64,000 bases of DNA from CAYSYY01 sp964576115 [NCBI: uncultured Gemmatimonadota bacterium] (GTDB taxonomy: Bacteria; Blakebacterota; Blakebacteria; Blakebacterales), in contig CAZNUA010000001.1 of NCBI GenBank assembly GCA_964576115.1, forward strand, positions 126,164 to 190,163, written 5' to 3'. Shown here one piece after another: positions 26,407 through 34,617 of this stretch (position 1 is the stretch's first letter; every line of letters starts with the position of its first letter). The notes under the pieces are model-generated. The model saw nothing but the letters and a program-made list of their open reading frames with translations, was not told the DNA's origin and made no database searches. Made by a program: the position numbers and the translations under genes.

Positions 26407-29109
26407 GTGAGCGCTGAGAACAGGTCCGATCCTTTCGCGGGGCCCGATGCGCCCCTCAAGCTCGACCGCGAGGACGCACCCGAGATTCTGCAGCTCATTC
26501 TCGAGCAGAGCCGGGCCGCGATCTACCTGCTGGTCGGCAAGCAGTTCCCGATCATCAACCAGCGTTTTGAGGAACTCTTCGGGGTATCCCGCCGGGAGGC
26601 CAACTCACCCGAGTTCGATTTCATGGACCTGGTGGCCCCCGAGAGCCGACCCCTGATCGTCGAGCGGGCCGAAGCCTACGGCCGGGGCGAAGCGATCCCG
26701 AACGACTACGAGTTCACCGCCCTGACCGCCGAGGGCCGGCGGCTCGAAGTCTTCGCCAGTACCGTACGGGTGAGTTTTCGCGGTCAGGAAGGTACCCTGG
26801 GCATTCTACGCGACATCACCGCCCAGAAAGAGGCGGCCGAAGCCCTGCGTGCCAGCGAAGAAAAATACCGCACCCTGGTGGAAAGGGCCAACGACGGGAT
26901 CGTCATTCTGCAGGGGGATACGATCGCCTTCGCCAACAGCCAGGCCGCCGCCCTGACCGGTTTCGACGTCGAAGAACTGCCCGGCCGATCGTTCGTCGAA
27001 GCCATCCCGCCCGAGTATCGTGACACCCTCATCGGCCGGTACACCGAGCGGCTCGACGGTGAAAGAGTCCCAGCCCTGTACGAGACCGAAATCCTGCACC
27101 GCGATGGCACCCGCATCCCGGTCGAGGTCAACGCCGGTCGCATATCCTACGGTAGCCAGCCCGCCGATATGATCATCCTGCGCGACCTGACATCCCGCCG
27201 CGAGGCCGAGGCCCGGCTGCGGGAATCGGAAGCGGAGCGGGCCATGATCCTCGATTCCGTGAACGAGTTGATCGCCTTCCAGGACACCGAGCTACGGATC
27301 GTCTGGGCCAACCGGACGGCTATCGAATCAGCTGGCTTGACAGCCGAGGAAATCATCGGCCGGCACTGCTACGAGATCTGGCCCGGCAGCTCGGAGCCAT
27401 GCGAAAACTGTCCGGTCGAGAGAGCGATGGCCACGGGCCGGTCCGAGAAGCAGGAGATCACGACCCCCGACGGCCGGGTGTGGTTCATCCAGGGAGCGCC
27501 GGTCATCGACGAAGACGGGACCGTCACCGGGGCGGTCGAGACCACGCTGGAGATCACCGACCTGCGGCGGGCCGAGGAAGCCCTGCGGGAGAGCGAGACC
27601 AGTCTGCGCACCCTTTTCGAGACGATGGTCGAGGGAGTGGCCTGGGTTACCCCCGACGGTGGTTTTGTGCGGGCCAATCAGGCCGCCGAGGAAATTCTTC
27701 GTCTAGAAAAATTGCCTGACGGCAACGTGTATGACACCCCCCGCTGGGAGCTGATCGGCGAGGATGAACTCCCGCTCGAGGAGAACCAGAACCCCTGCCT
27801 TCTCGCCTGCTCCGGCACCGAACCGATCAAGAACATGCTCGTCGGCGTCCGGCATCCGGAAGGGGACCTGACCTGGATCAACCTGAGCATCACCCCGGTC
27901 AGCGACGGCGCGGGTGCCATCCAGGCCAGCGTTTGGACTTTCTTCGATGTAACCGAGCGCAAACTGCTCGAACGCCAGCTCTTTCAGTCGCAGAAGATGG
28001 AGGCGGTCGGTCGCCTGGCCGGCGGAATCGCCCACGATTTCAACAACATCCTGACCGTCATCTCGGGCAACGCCCAGCTCGGGATCATGCGCCTGAAAGA
28101 AGCCGATCCCCTGGGCGAACGCCTGCAGACCATCCTGCAGGCGGCCGGTCATGCCGAAGATCTGACCCGCCGGTTACTGGCCTTCAGCCGCCGGCAGATC
28201 ACCTCGCCCCGCACTCTCGATCTGAACGAGATCCTCGAAGGCCTGCAACCGATGCTCGAACGCCTGCTGGGCGAGGACGTCAAAGCGATCTTCGATCTGA
28301 CCGAGGAGCGGGGAGCGGTCACCTTCGACCCCACCCAGCTGGAGCAGATGCTGGTCAACCTGGTCGTCAACGCCCGCGATGCAATGCCGGAAGGGGGCAC
28401 TCTCACGATCGGCACCGGGATCACCACCCTGGACGCCGCCTATGCCCGGATCCACCCGTACGTCGAGCCGGGGCAATATGTCTTTGTGGCGGTCAGCGAT
28501 ACCGGAACCGGTATGACCGAGGATATCAAAGACCACATCTTCGAACCCTTTTTCACTACCAAGGAAGACGGCACCGGTCTCGGGCTGGCCACGGTCTACG
28601 GCATCGTGAAGCAGAGCGGCGGTTCGATCGAACTGGAGAGCACCACCGGCGAGGGCACTACCTTCACCATCTTTCTGCCCCTGGCCGACGAGACCCCGGA
28701 GAGTTACCGCCAGGAAGAGTTCCGGGCCGAGCTGCCCTGGGGATCGGAGACCATCCTGCTGGTCGAAGATGAAGAAGGAGTGCGCACCTTCGCCGCCGAG
28801 ACGCTGGGGGAACTCGGGTACATCGTGCACGACTTCGCCGCCCCGGAGGACGCTCTCGCCTTCTGCCGAACGGGTGAGATACCCCTCGATCTCATCCTCT
28901 CCGACGTGGTCATGCCCGGTTCGAGCGGCAGCGAACTGGTTCAGGATATCCAGCAGTACCACCCCGACACACCCGTGCTGTACATGAGCGGCTACACAGA
29001 CGACCACATCGTGCGCCAGGGCATCCTCGACGACGATGTCGAGTTCATTCCCAAGCCCTTCACGCCCTACGATCTGGCGCGGCGGGTGCGGGATATCCTG
29101 GACGATTGA
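26407..29109 (+). CDS. multi-PAS hybrid sensor histidine kinase with C-terminal receiver
   Basis: 900 residues starting with GTG at 26407 behind aggaggtgacac. Four PAS-like modules occupy about 30-140, 155-270, 280-395 and 400-520; the third has a Cys cluster (RHCYEIWPGSSEPCENC). The transmitter has H543 in GGIAHDFNNILTVIS and a HATPase domain (VFVAVSDTGTGM, GLGLATVYGI). The receiver (about 780-900) has D833 in LILSDVVMPGSSG. There are no transmembrane segments, so it senses a cytosolic or redox signal. It begins 11 nt after citF, so it is very probably cotranscribed with the metabolic genes. There is no DNA-binding output domain, so a partner regulator must lie elsewhere. Confidence 0.93.
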   Translation: MSAENRSDPFAGPDAPLKLDREDAPEILQLILEQSRAAIYLLVGKQFPIINQRFEELFGVSRREANSPEFDFMDLVAPESRPLIVERAEAYGRGEAIPNDYEFTALTAEGRRLEVFASTVRVSFRGQEGTLGILRDITAQKEAAEALRASEEKYRTLVERANDGIVILQGDTIAFANSQAAALTGFDVEELPGRSFVEAIPPEYRDTLIGRYTERLDGERVPALYETEILHRDGTRIPVEVNAGRISYGSQPADMIILRDLTSRREAEARLRESEAERAMILDSVNELIAFQDTELRIVWANRTAIESAGLTAEEIIGRHCYEIWPGSSEPCENCPVERAMATGRSEKQEITTPDGRVWFIQGAPVIDEDGTVTGAVETTLEITDLRRAEEALRESETSLRTLFETMVEGVAWVTPDGGFVRANQAAEEILRLEKLPDGNVYDTPRWELIGEDELPLEENQNPCLLACSGTEPIKNMLVGVRHPEGDLTWINLSITPVSDGAGAIQASVWTFFDVTERKLLERQLFQSQKMEAVGRLAGGIAHDFNNILTVISGNAQLGIMRLKEADPLGERLQTILQAAGHAEDLTRRLLAFSRRQITSPRTLDLNEILEGLQPMLERLLGEDVKAIFDLTEERGAVTFDPTQLEQMLVNLVVNARDAMPEGGTLTIGTGITTLDAAYARIHPYVEPGQYVFVAVSDTGTGMTEDIKDHIFEPFFTTKEDGTGLGLATVYGIVKQSGGSIELESTTGEGTTFTIFLPLADETPESYRQEEFRAELPWGSETILLVEDEEGVRTFAAETLGELGYIVHDFAAPEDALAFCRTGEIPLDLILSDVVMPGSSGSELVQDIQQYHPDTPVLYMSGYTDDHIVRQGILDDDVEFIPKPFTPYDLARRVRDILDD

Positions 29110-29132
29110 CGGAAAGAATCTGAGGTGAAGAC

Positions 29133-29164
29133 TTGAACATCGTCGGGGGTATTACGTTACAATA
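29133..29164 (+). promoter_or_regulatory. candidate promoter for the metal-uptake operon
   Basis: TTGAAC (29133-29138) and TACAAT (29158-29163) resemble -35 and -10 elements, with a rather long 19-bp spacer, in an AT-richer patch 60 nt before the first gene. A TATT-n7-AATA dyad (29150-29164) overlaps the -10, where a Zur/Fur-type repressor could act. No regulator gene is adjacent. Confidence 0.35.
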
Positions 29165-29223
29165 GACTGCCGGCGGCACCGGAGCGAGCGACCCGCCGGT
29201 GATCCCCGTTGGGGAGAGTGTCT

Positions 29224-29520
29224 GTGAAGAGAACGTCGCGCATACTCTGGACAGTGGCTGTCAGCCTGGTCGTGATTTACGGCTCCGTCAGTACCCTGGT
29301 GCATCTATTCCACAACCACCACGATCTGGTCCAGCGCGACGACTGCCCCGCCTGCCTCTGGCAGCAGATGAGCCAGGATTCACATCCCGATGACGGGCTG
29401 GCAAACCAGATCGAAACCCCTCTCATGGTTGTGGCCCTGCTGCAGACTCCACTCCAGGACAGGGTTGCCACCGAACGAGACTTTTCCCCCGGCATCCAGC
29501 CTCGCGCCCCTCCCGCCTGA
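29224..29520 (+). CDS. small membrane-anchored His/Cys protein, first gene of metal operon
   Basis: 98 residues from the GTG at 29224 behind ggggag. One N-terminal hydrophobic helix (about 7-26) is followed by a metal-ligand-rich stretch: H27, H30, H32, H33 (HLFHNHHD) and C41-x2-C44 (CPACLW). The rest is polar and probably periplasmic. I do not recognise a named family. The combination of closely spaced His and a CxxC pair next to a metal-binding-protein operon suggests metal binding or sensing at the membrane. The porin gene follows after 151 nt. Confidence 0.65.
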   Translation: MKRTSRILWTVAVSLVVIYGSVSTLVHLFHNHHDLVQRDDCPACLWQQMSQDSHPDDGLANQIETPLMVVALLQTPLQDRVATERDFSPGIQPRAPPA

Positions 29521-29671
29521 AACGACTGCCGAAACAGCACCTGACGAGTACAACAGCCGGCGGAACCAGACCGGCTCCTCCGGCGCCATCCTCCCCCGGC
29601 GACACCCGGCGCACTATCTGTCGGCTGTGCGGACCGGCGGGCGGGATGGAAAAACGTATAAGGAGAACCAC

Positions 29672-31021
29672 ATGCCGCGCCTACGGTATGTATCACTCAC
29701 GATCCTGGCTGTCGTGCTGCTCGGACCGGTATCACTTCAGGCCCAACGCCAGGGTTCCTTACAGAGCCGTCGACCGGCCGGGAGGGACACGGTGACCGCG
29801 GTCTCCGATTCACTGCAGACCGTGATCGCCGAACTCACTGCCCGCCTGGCCCGGCTCGAAGAGGCCATCGAGGCCCGGGAGCGGGCGGCCCGGCTGCAGT
29901 CCCTGCGCGACCGGGCCCAGCAGCGCGCCGCCGGCAGCCGGGAAGAGACGGTCGATGCCCGTTCGGTCACCTTCTACGGCCGCCAGCGCCAGATGAACCA
30001 GCTCAATCCCGAGATCAGCATGACCGGCGATTTCATCGGGCTGGCCCGTTCGCCGCAATCACCGACCGGGACGACGAACCCGGCCTGGGACGGTATGGAT
30101 TTCGCCGACAACCTGGCCTTCCTGCCGACCGGCAACCGCTTCTTCCTGCGGGCGGCGGAACTGAACGTGGTCGCCCCACTCGATCCCTTCACCCGGGGCA
30201 AGTTCTTCCTCGAGATCCCCGGCGACGGCAGCCTCGTGGTCGAAGAGGCCTACATGCAGTGGGTGGCGCACACCCATCTGAAGATCGGTCTGTTCCGCAA
30301 CCAGTTCGGCCAGCTCAACCGCTGGCACGAACACGCCCTGCCCCAGGTGGACCGCCCCCACGTGCTGACCACCTTCTTCAACCAGGACGGGCTCGAGGGA
30401 CTGGGAGTCTCGGCCAACTGGGTGCTGGGCAACCTCTGGTCGGACGTCAACGAGTTGACCATCGAGTATGTCTCCGGCGGGGACGGGATCAGTTTCGCCG
30501 GCGGCAAGGGGCACGACCGCGTGGCGGTGGCCCGGCTCAAGAACTACTACGATCTGTCGGGCGATACATACCTGGAGATCGGTCTGAGCGGGGCGCAGGG
30601 AGCCAACGATACCGCCGGTGACTACCTCTCGACGGTCGGCGGGATCGATGTCAACTACCGCTGGACGCCCGCCGGACGCAGTCACTACCGCACCTTCGAG
30701 GTGCGGGTCGAAGCGCTTTACAGCAGCCAGGAAACCGCCCTGGGAACGATCGACGCCTGGGGCGGGTATATTTCGGCCCAGAACCGCTTCGGGGCCCGGA
30801 TCCTGGCCAGTGTGCGGCTCGATTACACCCAGCTCCCCTGGGATAAAGACGAAACGATCCAGGGTCTGGCGGCGACGCTGGACTTCTGGCAAAGCGAGTT
30901 CGTGTTCTTCAGGCTCCAGGTTGACACGGTGAAGATGTCCTTTGCCGACGACGATCCCATCAACCGCGTGATCCTGCAGACGGTGTGGTCGATGGGACCG
31001 CACAAGCACGAGGCATACTAG
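29672..31021 (+). CDS. outer-membrane porin-like protein (phosphate-selective porin fold likely)
   Basis: 449 residues, start behind aaggag. A signal peptide ends near LQAQRQ (about 25). Residues 40-85 are a coiled coil (SLQTVIAELTARLARLEEAI) like the trimerising N-terminal segments of some porins. The remainder alternates polar and aromatic residues as in a barrel, with GLFRNQFGQLNRWHEH resembling OprP/OprO-type proteins. It lies upstream of the metal-binding protein and permease on the same strand, so an outer-membrane entry route for the same metal is a reasonable inference. A strong hairpin follows the stop. Confidence 0.75.
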   Translation: MPRLRYVSLTILAVVLLGPVSLQAQRQGSLQSRRPAGRDTVTAVSDSLQTVIAELTARLARLEEAIEARERAARLQSLRDRAQQRAAGSREETVDARSVTFYGRQRQMNQLNPEISMTGDFIGLARSPQSPTGTTNPAWDGMDFADNLAFLPTGNRFFLRAAELNVVAPLDPFTRGKFFLEIPGDGSLVVEEAYMQWVAHTHLKIGLFRNQFGQLNRWHEHALPQVDRPHVLTTFFNQDGLEGLGVSANWVLGNLWSDVNELTIEYVSGGDGISFAGGKGHDRVAVARLKNYYDLSGDTYLEIGLSGAQGANDTAGDYLSTVGGIDVNYRWTPAGRSHYRTFEVRVEALYSSQETALGTIDAWGGYISAQNRFGARILASVRLDYTQLPWDKDETIQGLAATLDFWQSEFVFFRLQVDTVKMSFADDDPINRVILQTVWSMGPHKHEAY

Positions 31022-31031
31022 TGTCTCCCCA

Positions 31032-31052
31032 CGGGAGTCGGACTGACTCCCG
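31032..31052 (+). terminator. intercistronic hairpin
   Basis: CGGGAGTC (31032-31039) and GACTCCCG (31045-31052) form a perfect 8-bp stem with a 5-nt loop between the porin and binding-protein genes. There is no T-tract. It may lower downstream expression relative to the porin or protect an mRNA end. Confidence 0.45.
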
Positions 31053-31079
31053 GGCCGGAACACGAGAGGAGATTCAGTC

Positions 31080-32123
31080 ATGAAACGCGTTACTCTCTGC
31101 ACCATCACCGCCCTGGTGTTCTTTGCAACACTCGGGTCCGGTCTGCCGCAGGAGCCGATCAAAGTCGTGGGCAGCGTGCCCGACTTCGCGGCTCTGGCGG
31201 ACGAGATCGGGGGGGACCTGGTGGATGCCTCCTTTATCGCCCAGGGCAATCAGGATCCCCACTTCGTCCCGCCGAAACCGAGTCTGGCCCTCCTGCTGGC
31301 CGATGCCGATCTCTTCATCCAGACCGGTATCGACCTCGAGATGTGGGCCCCGCCCCTGATCGACAAGGCGCGCAACCGCAACATCATGGAGGGTGCCGAC
31401 GGCTACGTTGCGGTCACCTCGGGAATCGATCTGATCGATGTGCACGCCGCGGCCGACCGCTCGGCCGGCGACATCCACGTCCACGGCAACCCGCACATCC
31501 AGACCTGCCCGGCCCGCATCCGCCTGGCCGCCGCCAACGTCCTGATCGGCCTGCAGAAGGTGGATCCGGACCACAGTGCGGAGTACGAGCAGGGCTATGA
31601 GGATTTCCTCGACCGCTGGGACCGGGCCCTGTTCGGGGATGAACTCGTCGATCTGCTCGGCGGCGATCTGCTGATCGACATGATCATGAATGCGAGTCTC
31701 TTCGACTTCCTCGGAAGCGAGGAGTTCGACGGCGGCACCCTGCTCGACCACCTCGGCGGCTGGTACGCCAAGGCCGCTCCCCTGCGGGGACTGAAGATCA
31801 TCGCCTATCACAAGAACTGGTCGTACTTCGCCCGGGCTTTCGGGATGGAGATCGTGGACTTCGTCGAACCCAAACCGGGCATCCCCCCCACCGCACGCCA
31901 CGTCAAGCATGTGATTGACGAGATCAACGAATACGGCATCGACCTGATGCTGGTGGCTAACTACTTCGAACGGAACACTCCGGGCAAGATCGAGGAACGC
32001 ACCGGAGTCCGGGCGATCTTCCTGCCCATCTCGGTCACCGGTGAGCCGGGCACCGATACGCTCTTCGATCTCTACGACTACTGGCTCGACACGATCCTGG
32101 CGGCGATGGCCGGGACGGGCTGA
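31080..32123 (+). CDS. metal ABC transporter substrate-binding protein (TroA/ZnuA type)
   Basis: 347 residues with a signal peptide (about 1-24). Two lobes joined by a long helix are expected for the family. Likely ligands are H61 (QDPHFVPPKP), H133/H135/H139 (DIHVHGNPHIQ), a His in IIAYHKNWSYFAR and an acidic residue near LVANYFERN. The family binds Zn2+ or Mn2+ in the periplasm and hands it to the permease. The 26-nt gap to the permease supports one operon. There is no His-rich loop of the ZnuA kind; the HVHGNPH stretch is short. Zn versus Mn cannot be settled. Confidence 0.9.
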   Translation: MKRVTLCTITALVFFATLGSGLPQEPIKVVGSVPDFAALADEIGGDLVDASFIAQGNQDPHFVPPKPSLALLLADADLFIQTGIDLEMWAPPLIDKARNRNIMEGADGYVAVTSGIDLIDVHAAADRSAGDIHVHGNPHIQTCPARIRLAAANVLIGLQKVDPDHSAEYEQGYEDFLDRWDRALFGDELVDLLGGDLLIDMIMNASLFDFLGSEEFDGGTLLDHLGGWYAKAAPLRGLKIIAYHKNWSYFARAFGMEIVDFVEPKPGIPPTARHVKHVIDEINEYGIDLMLVANYFERNTPGKIEERTGVRAIFLPISVTGEPGTDTLFDLYDYWLDTILAAMAGTG

Positions 32124-32149
32124 ACGCCGACGGTAAGGAGACACGCTCC

Positions 32150-32989
32150 ATGGGTGAAATCATAGCTTTCCTCTTCCCTCCCTTCGTGGTCACCCTGGCC
32201 ATCGTGGCGATCCACGTCTACCTCGGCATCCACGTGATCGAGCGGGAGGTCATCTTCGTCGACCTGGCCCTGGCCCAGATCGCCGCCCTGGGATCGATCG
32301 TGGCCTTCGTGATCGAGCCGGGCGGCCCGGTCACCCACACCTACACCTGGTCGATCCTGTTCGTGATCATCGGTTCGGCGATCTTCAGCATCACCCGGGT
32401 GCGCAACCAGCGGATCCCGCAAGAGGCGATCATCGGCATCGCCTACGTGATCGCCACCGCGGCCTCGATCATCGTGGCCGACCAGTCGGCCGGCGGCGCC
32501 GAACACATCAAGGAAACCCTGATGGGGGCCATCCTCTGGGTCAACTGGGGGACGATCGTGCCGCTGGCGCTCTTTTATGCGGTGATCGCCGGCCTGCACT
32601 GGCTGCTGCGCAAGCGGTTCATGGCACTGACCGAGGAGTACCGCAACGGGGTGTTCTCAAAGGGCGACCGCTGGCTCGACTTTCTTTTCTACCTCACTTT
32701 CGGGCTGGTGATCGTCTTCAGCGTCAAGGTGGCGGGGGTGCTGCTCGTCTTCAGCTTCCTGGTCATCCCGACCGCGATCTCGGCCCTCTATGCCACGTCG
32801 TGGAAGATCCGTCTGCTGATCGGCTGGGGGGTGGGTGTCCTGGTCACCCTGCTGGGATTGATGATGTCGTGGTGGATCGACGTGCCCTGCGGACCTGTCA
32901 TCGTCATCCTGCTGGGGCTCTTTCTGGTCCTGGCGGCGGTGCTGCGGCCGCTGATCGCGAAAACGGCACAGGATGCGGGGGGCAGTTGA
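32150..32989 (+). CDS. metal ABC transporter permease (ZnuB/TroC type)
   Basis: 279 residues with about eight hydrophobic segments. The EREVIFVDLALAQIAALG segment near the N-terminus and GVLLVFSFLVIPTAISAL towards the C-terminus are typical of ABC-3 permeases. It should form the membrane channel for the binding protein encoded 26 nt upstream. No ATP-binding subunit gene follows: the next gene is on the other strand, and none is found elsewhere in the window. The ATPase must be supplied in trans, or the system is incomplete. Confidence 0.92.
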   Translation: MGEIIAFLFPPFVVTLAIVAIHVYLGIHVIEREVIFVDLALAQIAALGSIVAFVIEPGGPVTHTYTWSILFVIIGSAIFSITRVRNQRIPQEAIIGIAYVIATAASIIVADQSAGGAEHIKETLMGAILWVNWGTIVPLALFYAVIAGLHWLLRKRFMALTEEYRNGVFSKGDRWLDFLFYLTFGLVIVFSVKVAGVLLVFSFLVIPTAISALYATSWKIRLLIGWGVGVLVTLLGLMMSWWIDVPCGPVIVILLGLFLVLAAVLRPLIAKTAQDAGGS

Positions 32990-32997
32990 CCGGATCT

Positions 32998-33017
32998 GAC
33001 CGGGCGCAACGCCGGTC
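32998..33017 (+). terminator. candidate terminator after the metal operon
   Basis: GACCGG (32998-33003) and CCGGTC (33012-33017) pair with an 8-nt loop, 9 nt after the permease stop, in the gap before the convergent GYD gene. No T-tract follows. Confidence 0.35.
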
Positions 33018-33146
33018 CGGGTCGGGCGGAACAGAACATCGCGAACCACCGGCCGGGCGCCGCCGAAGAATGTGGCGGCTCCCGGCCGTGAGTCCTGTAT
33101 CTGCCGCTCTCAGGTGATCCGGCCCGGGCGGACCCGCGACTCTGTC

Positions 33147-33458
33147 CTACATTTCGAGCTGTTCGATTTCCTCCATCAGGGGCACGTACTGCTCATACGT
33201 CAGAGCCTGCCAGCTTTCGGCGGTCAGGGCCCCCTGACTGCGGGAGATGAGCGAGACCTTGTGCGCCATCTCCTCTCCCGGGGCTTCGTAGATGTCCATG
33301 AAATCGTAGGGCCCCAGAATGGCGTAGTGGGCCAGAAAGGTCACCTCGGGGCAGAGGGAGCGGACCTTTTCGAGCCAGGAACGTCCGACCGCCCGCCGGC
33401 CGCGCGGATCGTGCATGGCATCGGGACCCAGCTTGGTCATCAGAATGTAGGTCGGCAT
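33147..33458 (-). CDS. GYD-domain protein
   Basis: 103 residues, start supported by ggaggagg directly upstream. It begins MPTYILMTKLG and contains LAHYAILGPYDFMDIYEAPG, matching the small GYD/ferredoxin-like alpha-beta family named after its Gly-Tyr-Asp motif (here GPYDF). The function of the family is unknown; related dimeric alpha-beta barrels bind small ligands. It is probably monocistronic, with a 327-nt divergent gap to the lipoprotein pair. Confidence 0.83.
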   Translation of the reverse strand: MPTYILMTKLGPDAMHDPRGRRAVGRSWLEKVRSLCPEVTFLAHYAILGPYDFMDIYEAPGEEMAHKVSLISRSQGALTAESWQALTYEQYVPLMEEIEQLEM

Positions 33459-33785
33459 GGTATCCTCCTCCGGGTACCGGGGTACGTTCACACAGTCTAA
33501 CGAACCGGAGCCGTCCGGTTCAATACGACCGGAGACGGCCCGAGACCGGTATCACGACACCGGCGGTGACGGGATGAGAACACCGGCTGTGTCCCGCCGG
33601 TCACACCGAGAATTACAACGGATTCCCCGGCCGCCCGGGCGTATTCCACTGAAGAGCCCCAACTGAATATATCCCAACACCTTGCCGGGCTTCTCCGGCT
33701 GCCGTTCCGACCCCGCGGGGATTGGCACGCTTGTTGTTCACCTACAGCAGCCGACAACCATCTCTCTGTCCTGCGGAGGCTGACC
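33459..33785. other. 327-nt divergent intergenic region
   Basis: No reading frame here looks coding. It contains the Shine-Dalgarno of the GYD gene at its left edge and a sigma-54-like element near its right edge (33723-33737). The middle is GC-rich with several short inverted repeats of the accggcggt type but nothing I can name. Confidence 0.5.
33723..33737 (+). promoter_or_regulatory. sigma-54-like -24/-12 element
   Basis: TTGGCACGCTTGTTGT matches the sigma-54 consensus TGGCACG-N4-TTGC closely: GG at 33724-33725, ten bases, then GT (33736-33737) where GC is expected. It is 49 nt before the first lipoprotein start. The C to T change at -12 weakens the call, and no sigma-54 activator gene is visible in the window. 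Confidence 0.3.
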
Positions 33786-34616
33786 ATGCGATATACGTCA
33801 GGAGCAGCGTCACGATCCGGCAGGCTACCGGTTCTCTGCACCCTGTTCCTCACCCTTGCGGCCTGCACGGCGATTCCGATGCACGAGAGCGCGACTCCCG
33901 AAACCCTGGGCCGGGGGGGCGTACGGCTCGGTCTGCTCGGGATCGGAATCGCGCCGACCATGTTCGTCACCCCCGAAGAGGATGAAGCGGCAGAGTATAG
34001 ACACTATCCCGATCATACGAAGGAGGGCACCTGCACCATCTCGCATGCTCTGGCGGTGGGTCTGGGTGACCGCCTAGACGGGGAGATCGGATTCTACTAC
34101 GGCTTCAACAGTTACGGCTGGGGAACCGGTCTGAAGTACCAGTGGCTGGGCTCGAGCCGCATTTTCAGTCCCGACCGGGGCACCTTCTCATCATCGATCG
34201 CCCTGCGCTTCCTGCACCTCTGTTCGGGCCAGAGGGTCTGGGAACCCGGCTATGGGGAGGATGTCGAAGACATCTTTCACGGCCGGGGCACATCCTTCCA
34301 GGTCTCACTGCCCACAGGTTACCGGCTGGCGTCGTGGTTTACGGTCTACCTCGCCCCGAAAGTCGTCTGGGGCGGATTGCAGGCGTCATTCAGAGATTAC
34401 CCCGAAGCCGGGTGTACGACCCAGGTGCAGAAGGACTATGCCGGCTACGGGGGTTCGGTGGGAGTGGGAATTCATCCTCACGGGGAACGGGGCGGTTTCG
34501 AGCTCCGCTTCGAACTCTACCGCATGAATCTGCCGCTCATGACCGACGGAGTCCGCGGCAGGTTCGGCGGTGGCGTCCTCACCATGGCCCTGCCTCTCAG
34601 AGTGGGAGGGCGGTGA
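33786..34616 (+). CDS. lipoprotein of unknown function, first of a tandem paralogous pair
   Basis: 276 residues, lipobox LAAC with Cys27, so membrane-anchored. The mature part alternates hydrophobic and polar or aromatic residues (GEIGFYYGFNSYGWGTGLKYQW, shortened here, about 100-120) and looks like a small beta-barrel or beta-sandwich. It shares TPETLG-GGVR-near-the-N-terminus, a GTGLKYQWLGS-like strand and a GIHPHG...MNLPL C-terminal block with the next gene, so they arose by duplication. No known family is recognised. A possible sigma-54-like promoter lies 49 nt upstream. Confidence 0.7.
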   Translation: MRYTSGAASRSGRLPVLCTLFLTLAACTAIPMHESATPETLGRGGVRLGLLGIGIAPTMFVTPEEDEAAEYRHYPDHTKEGTCTISHALAVGLGDRLDGEIGFYYGFNSYGWGTGLKYQWLGSSRIFSPDRGTFSSSIALRFLHLCSGQRVWEPGYGEDVEDIFHGRGTSFQVSLPTGYRLASWFTVYLAPKVVWGGLQASFRDYPEAGCTTQVQKDYAGYGGSVGVGIHPHGERGGFELRFELYRMNLPLMTDGVRGRFGGGVLTMALPLRVGGR

Positions 34617-34617
34617 C

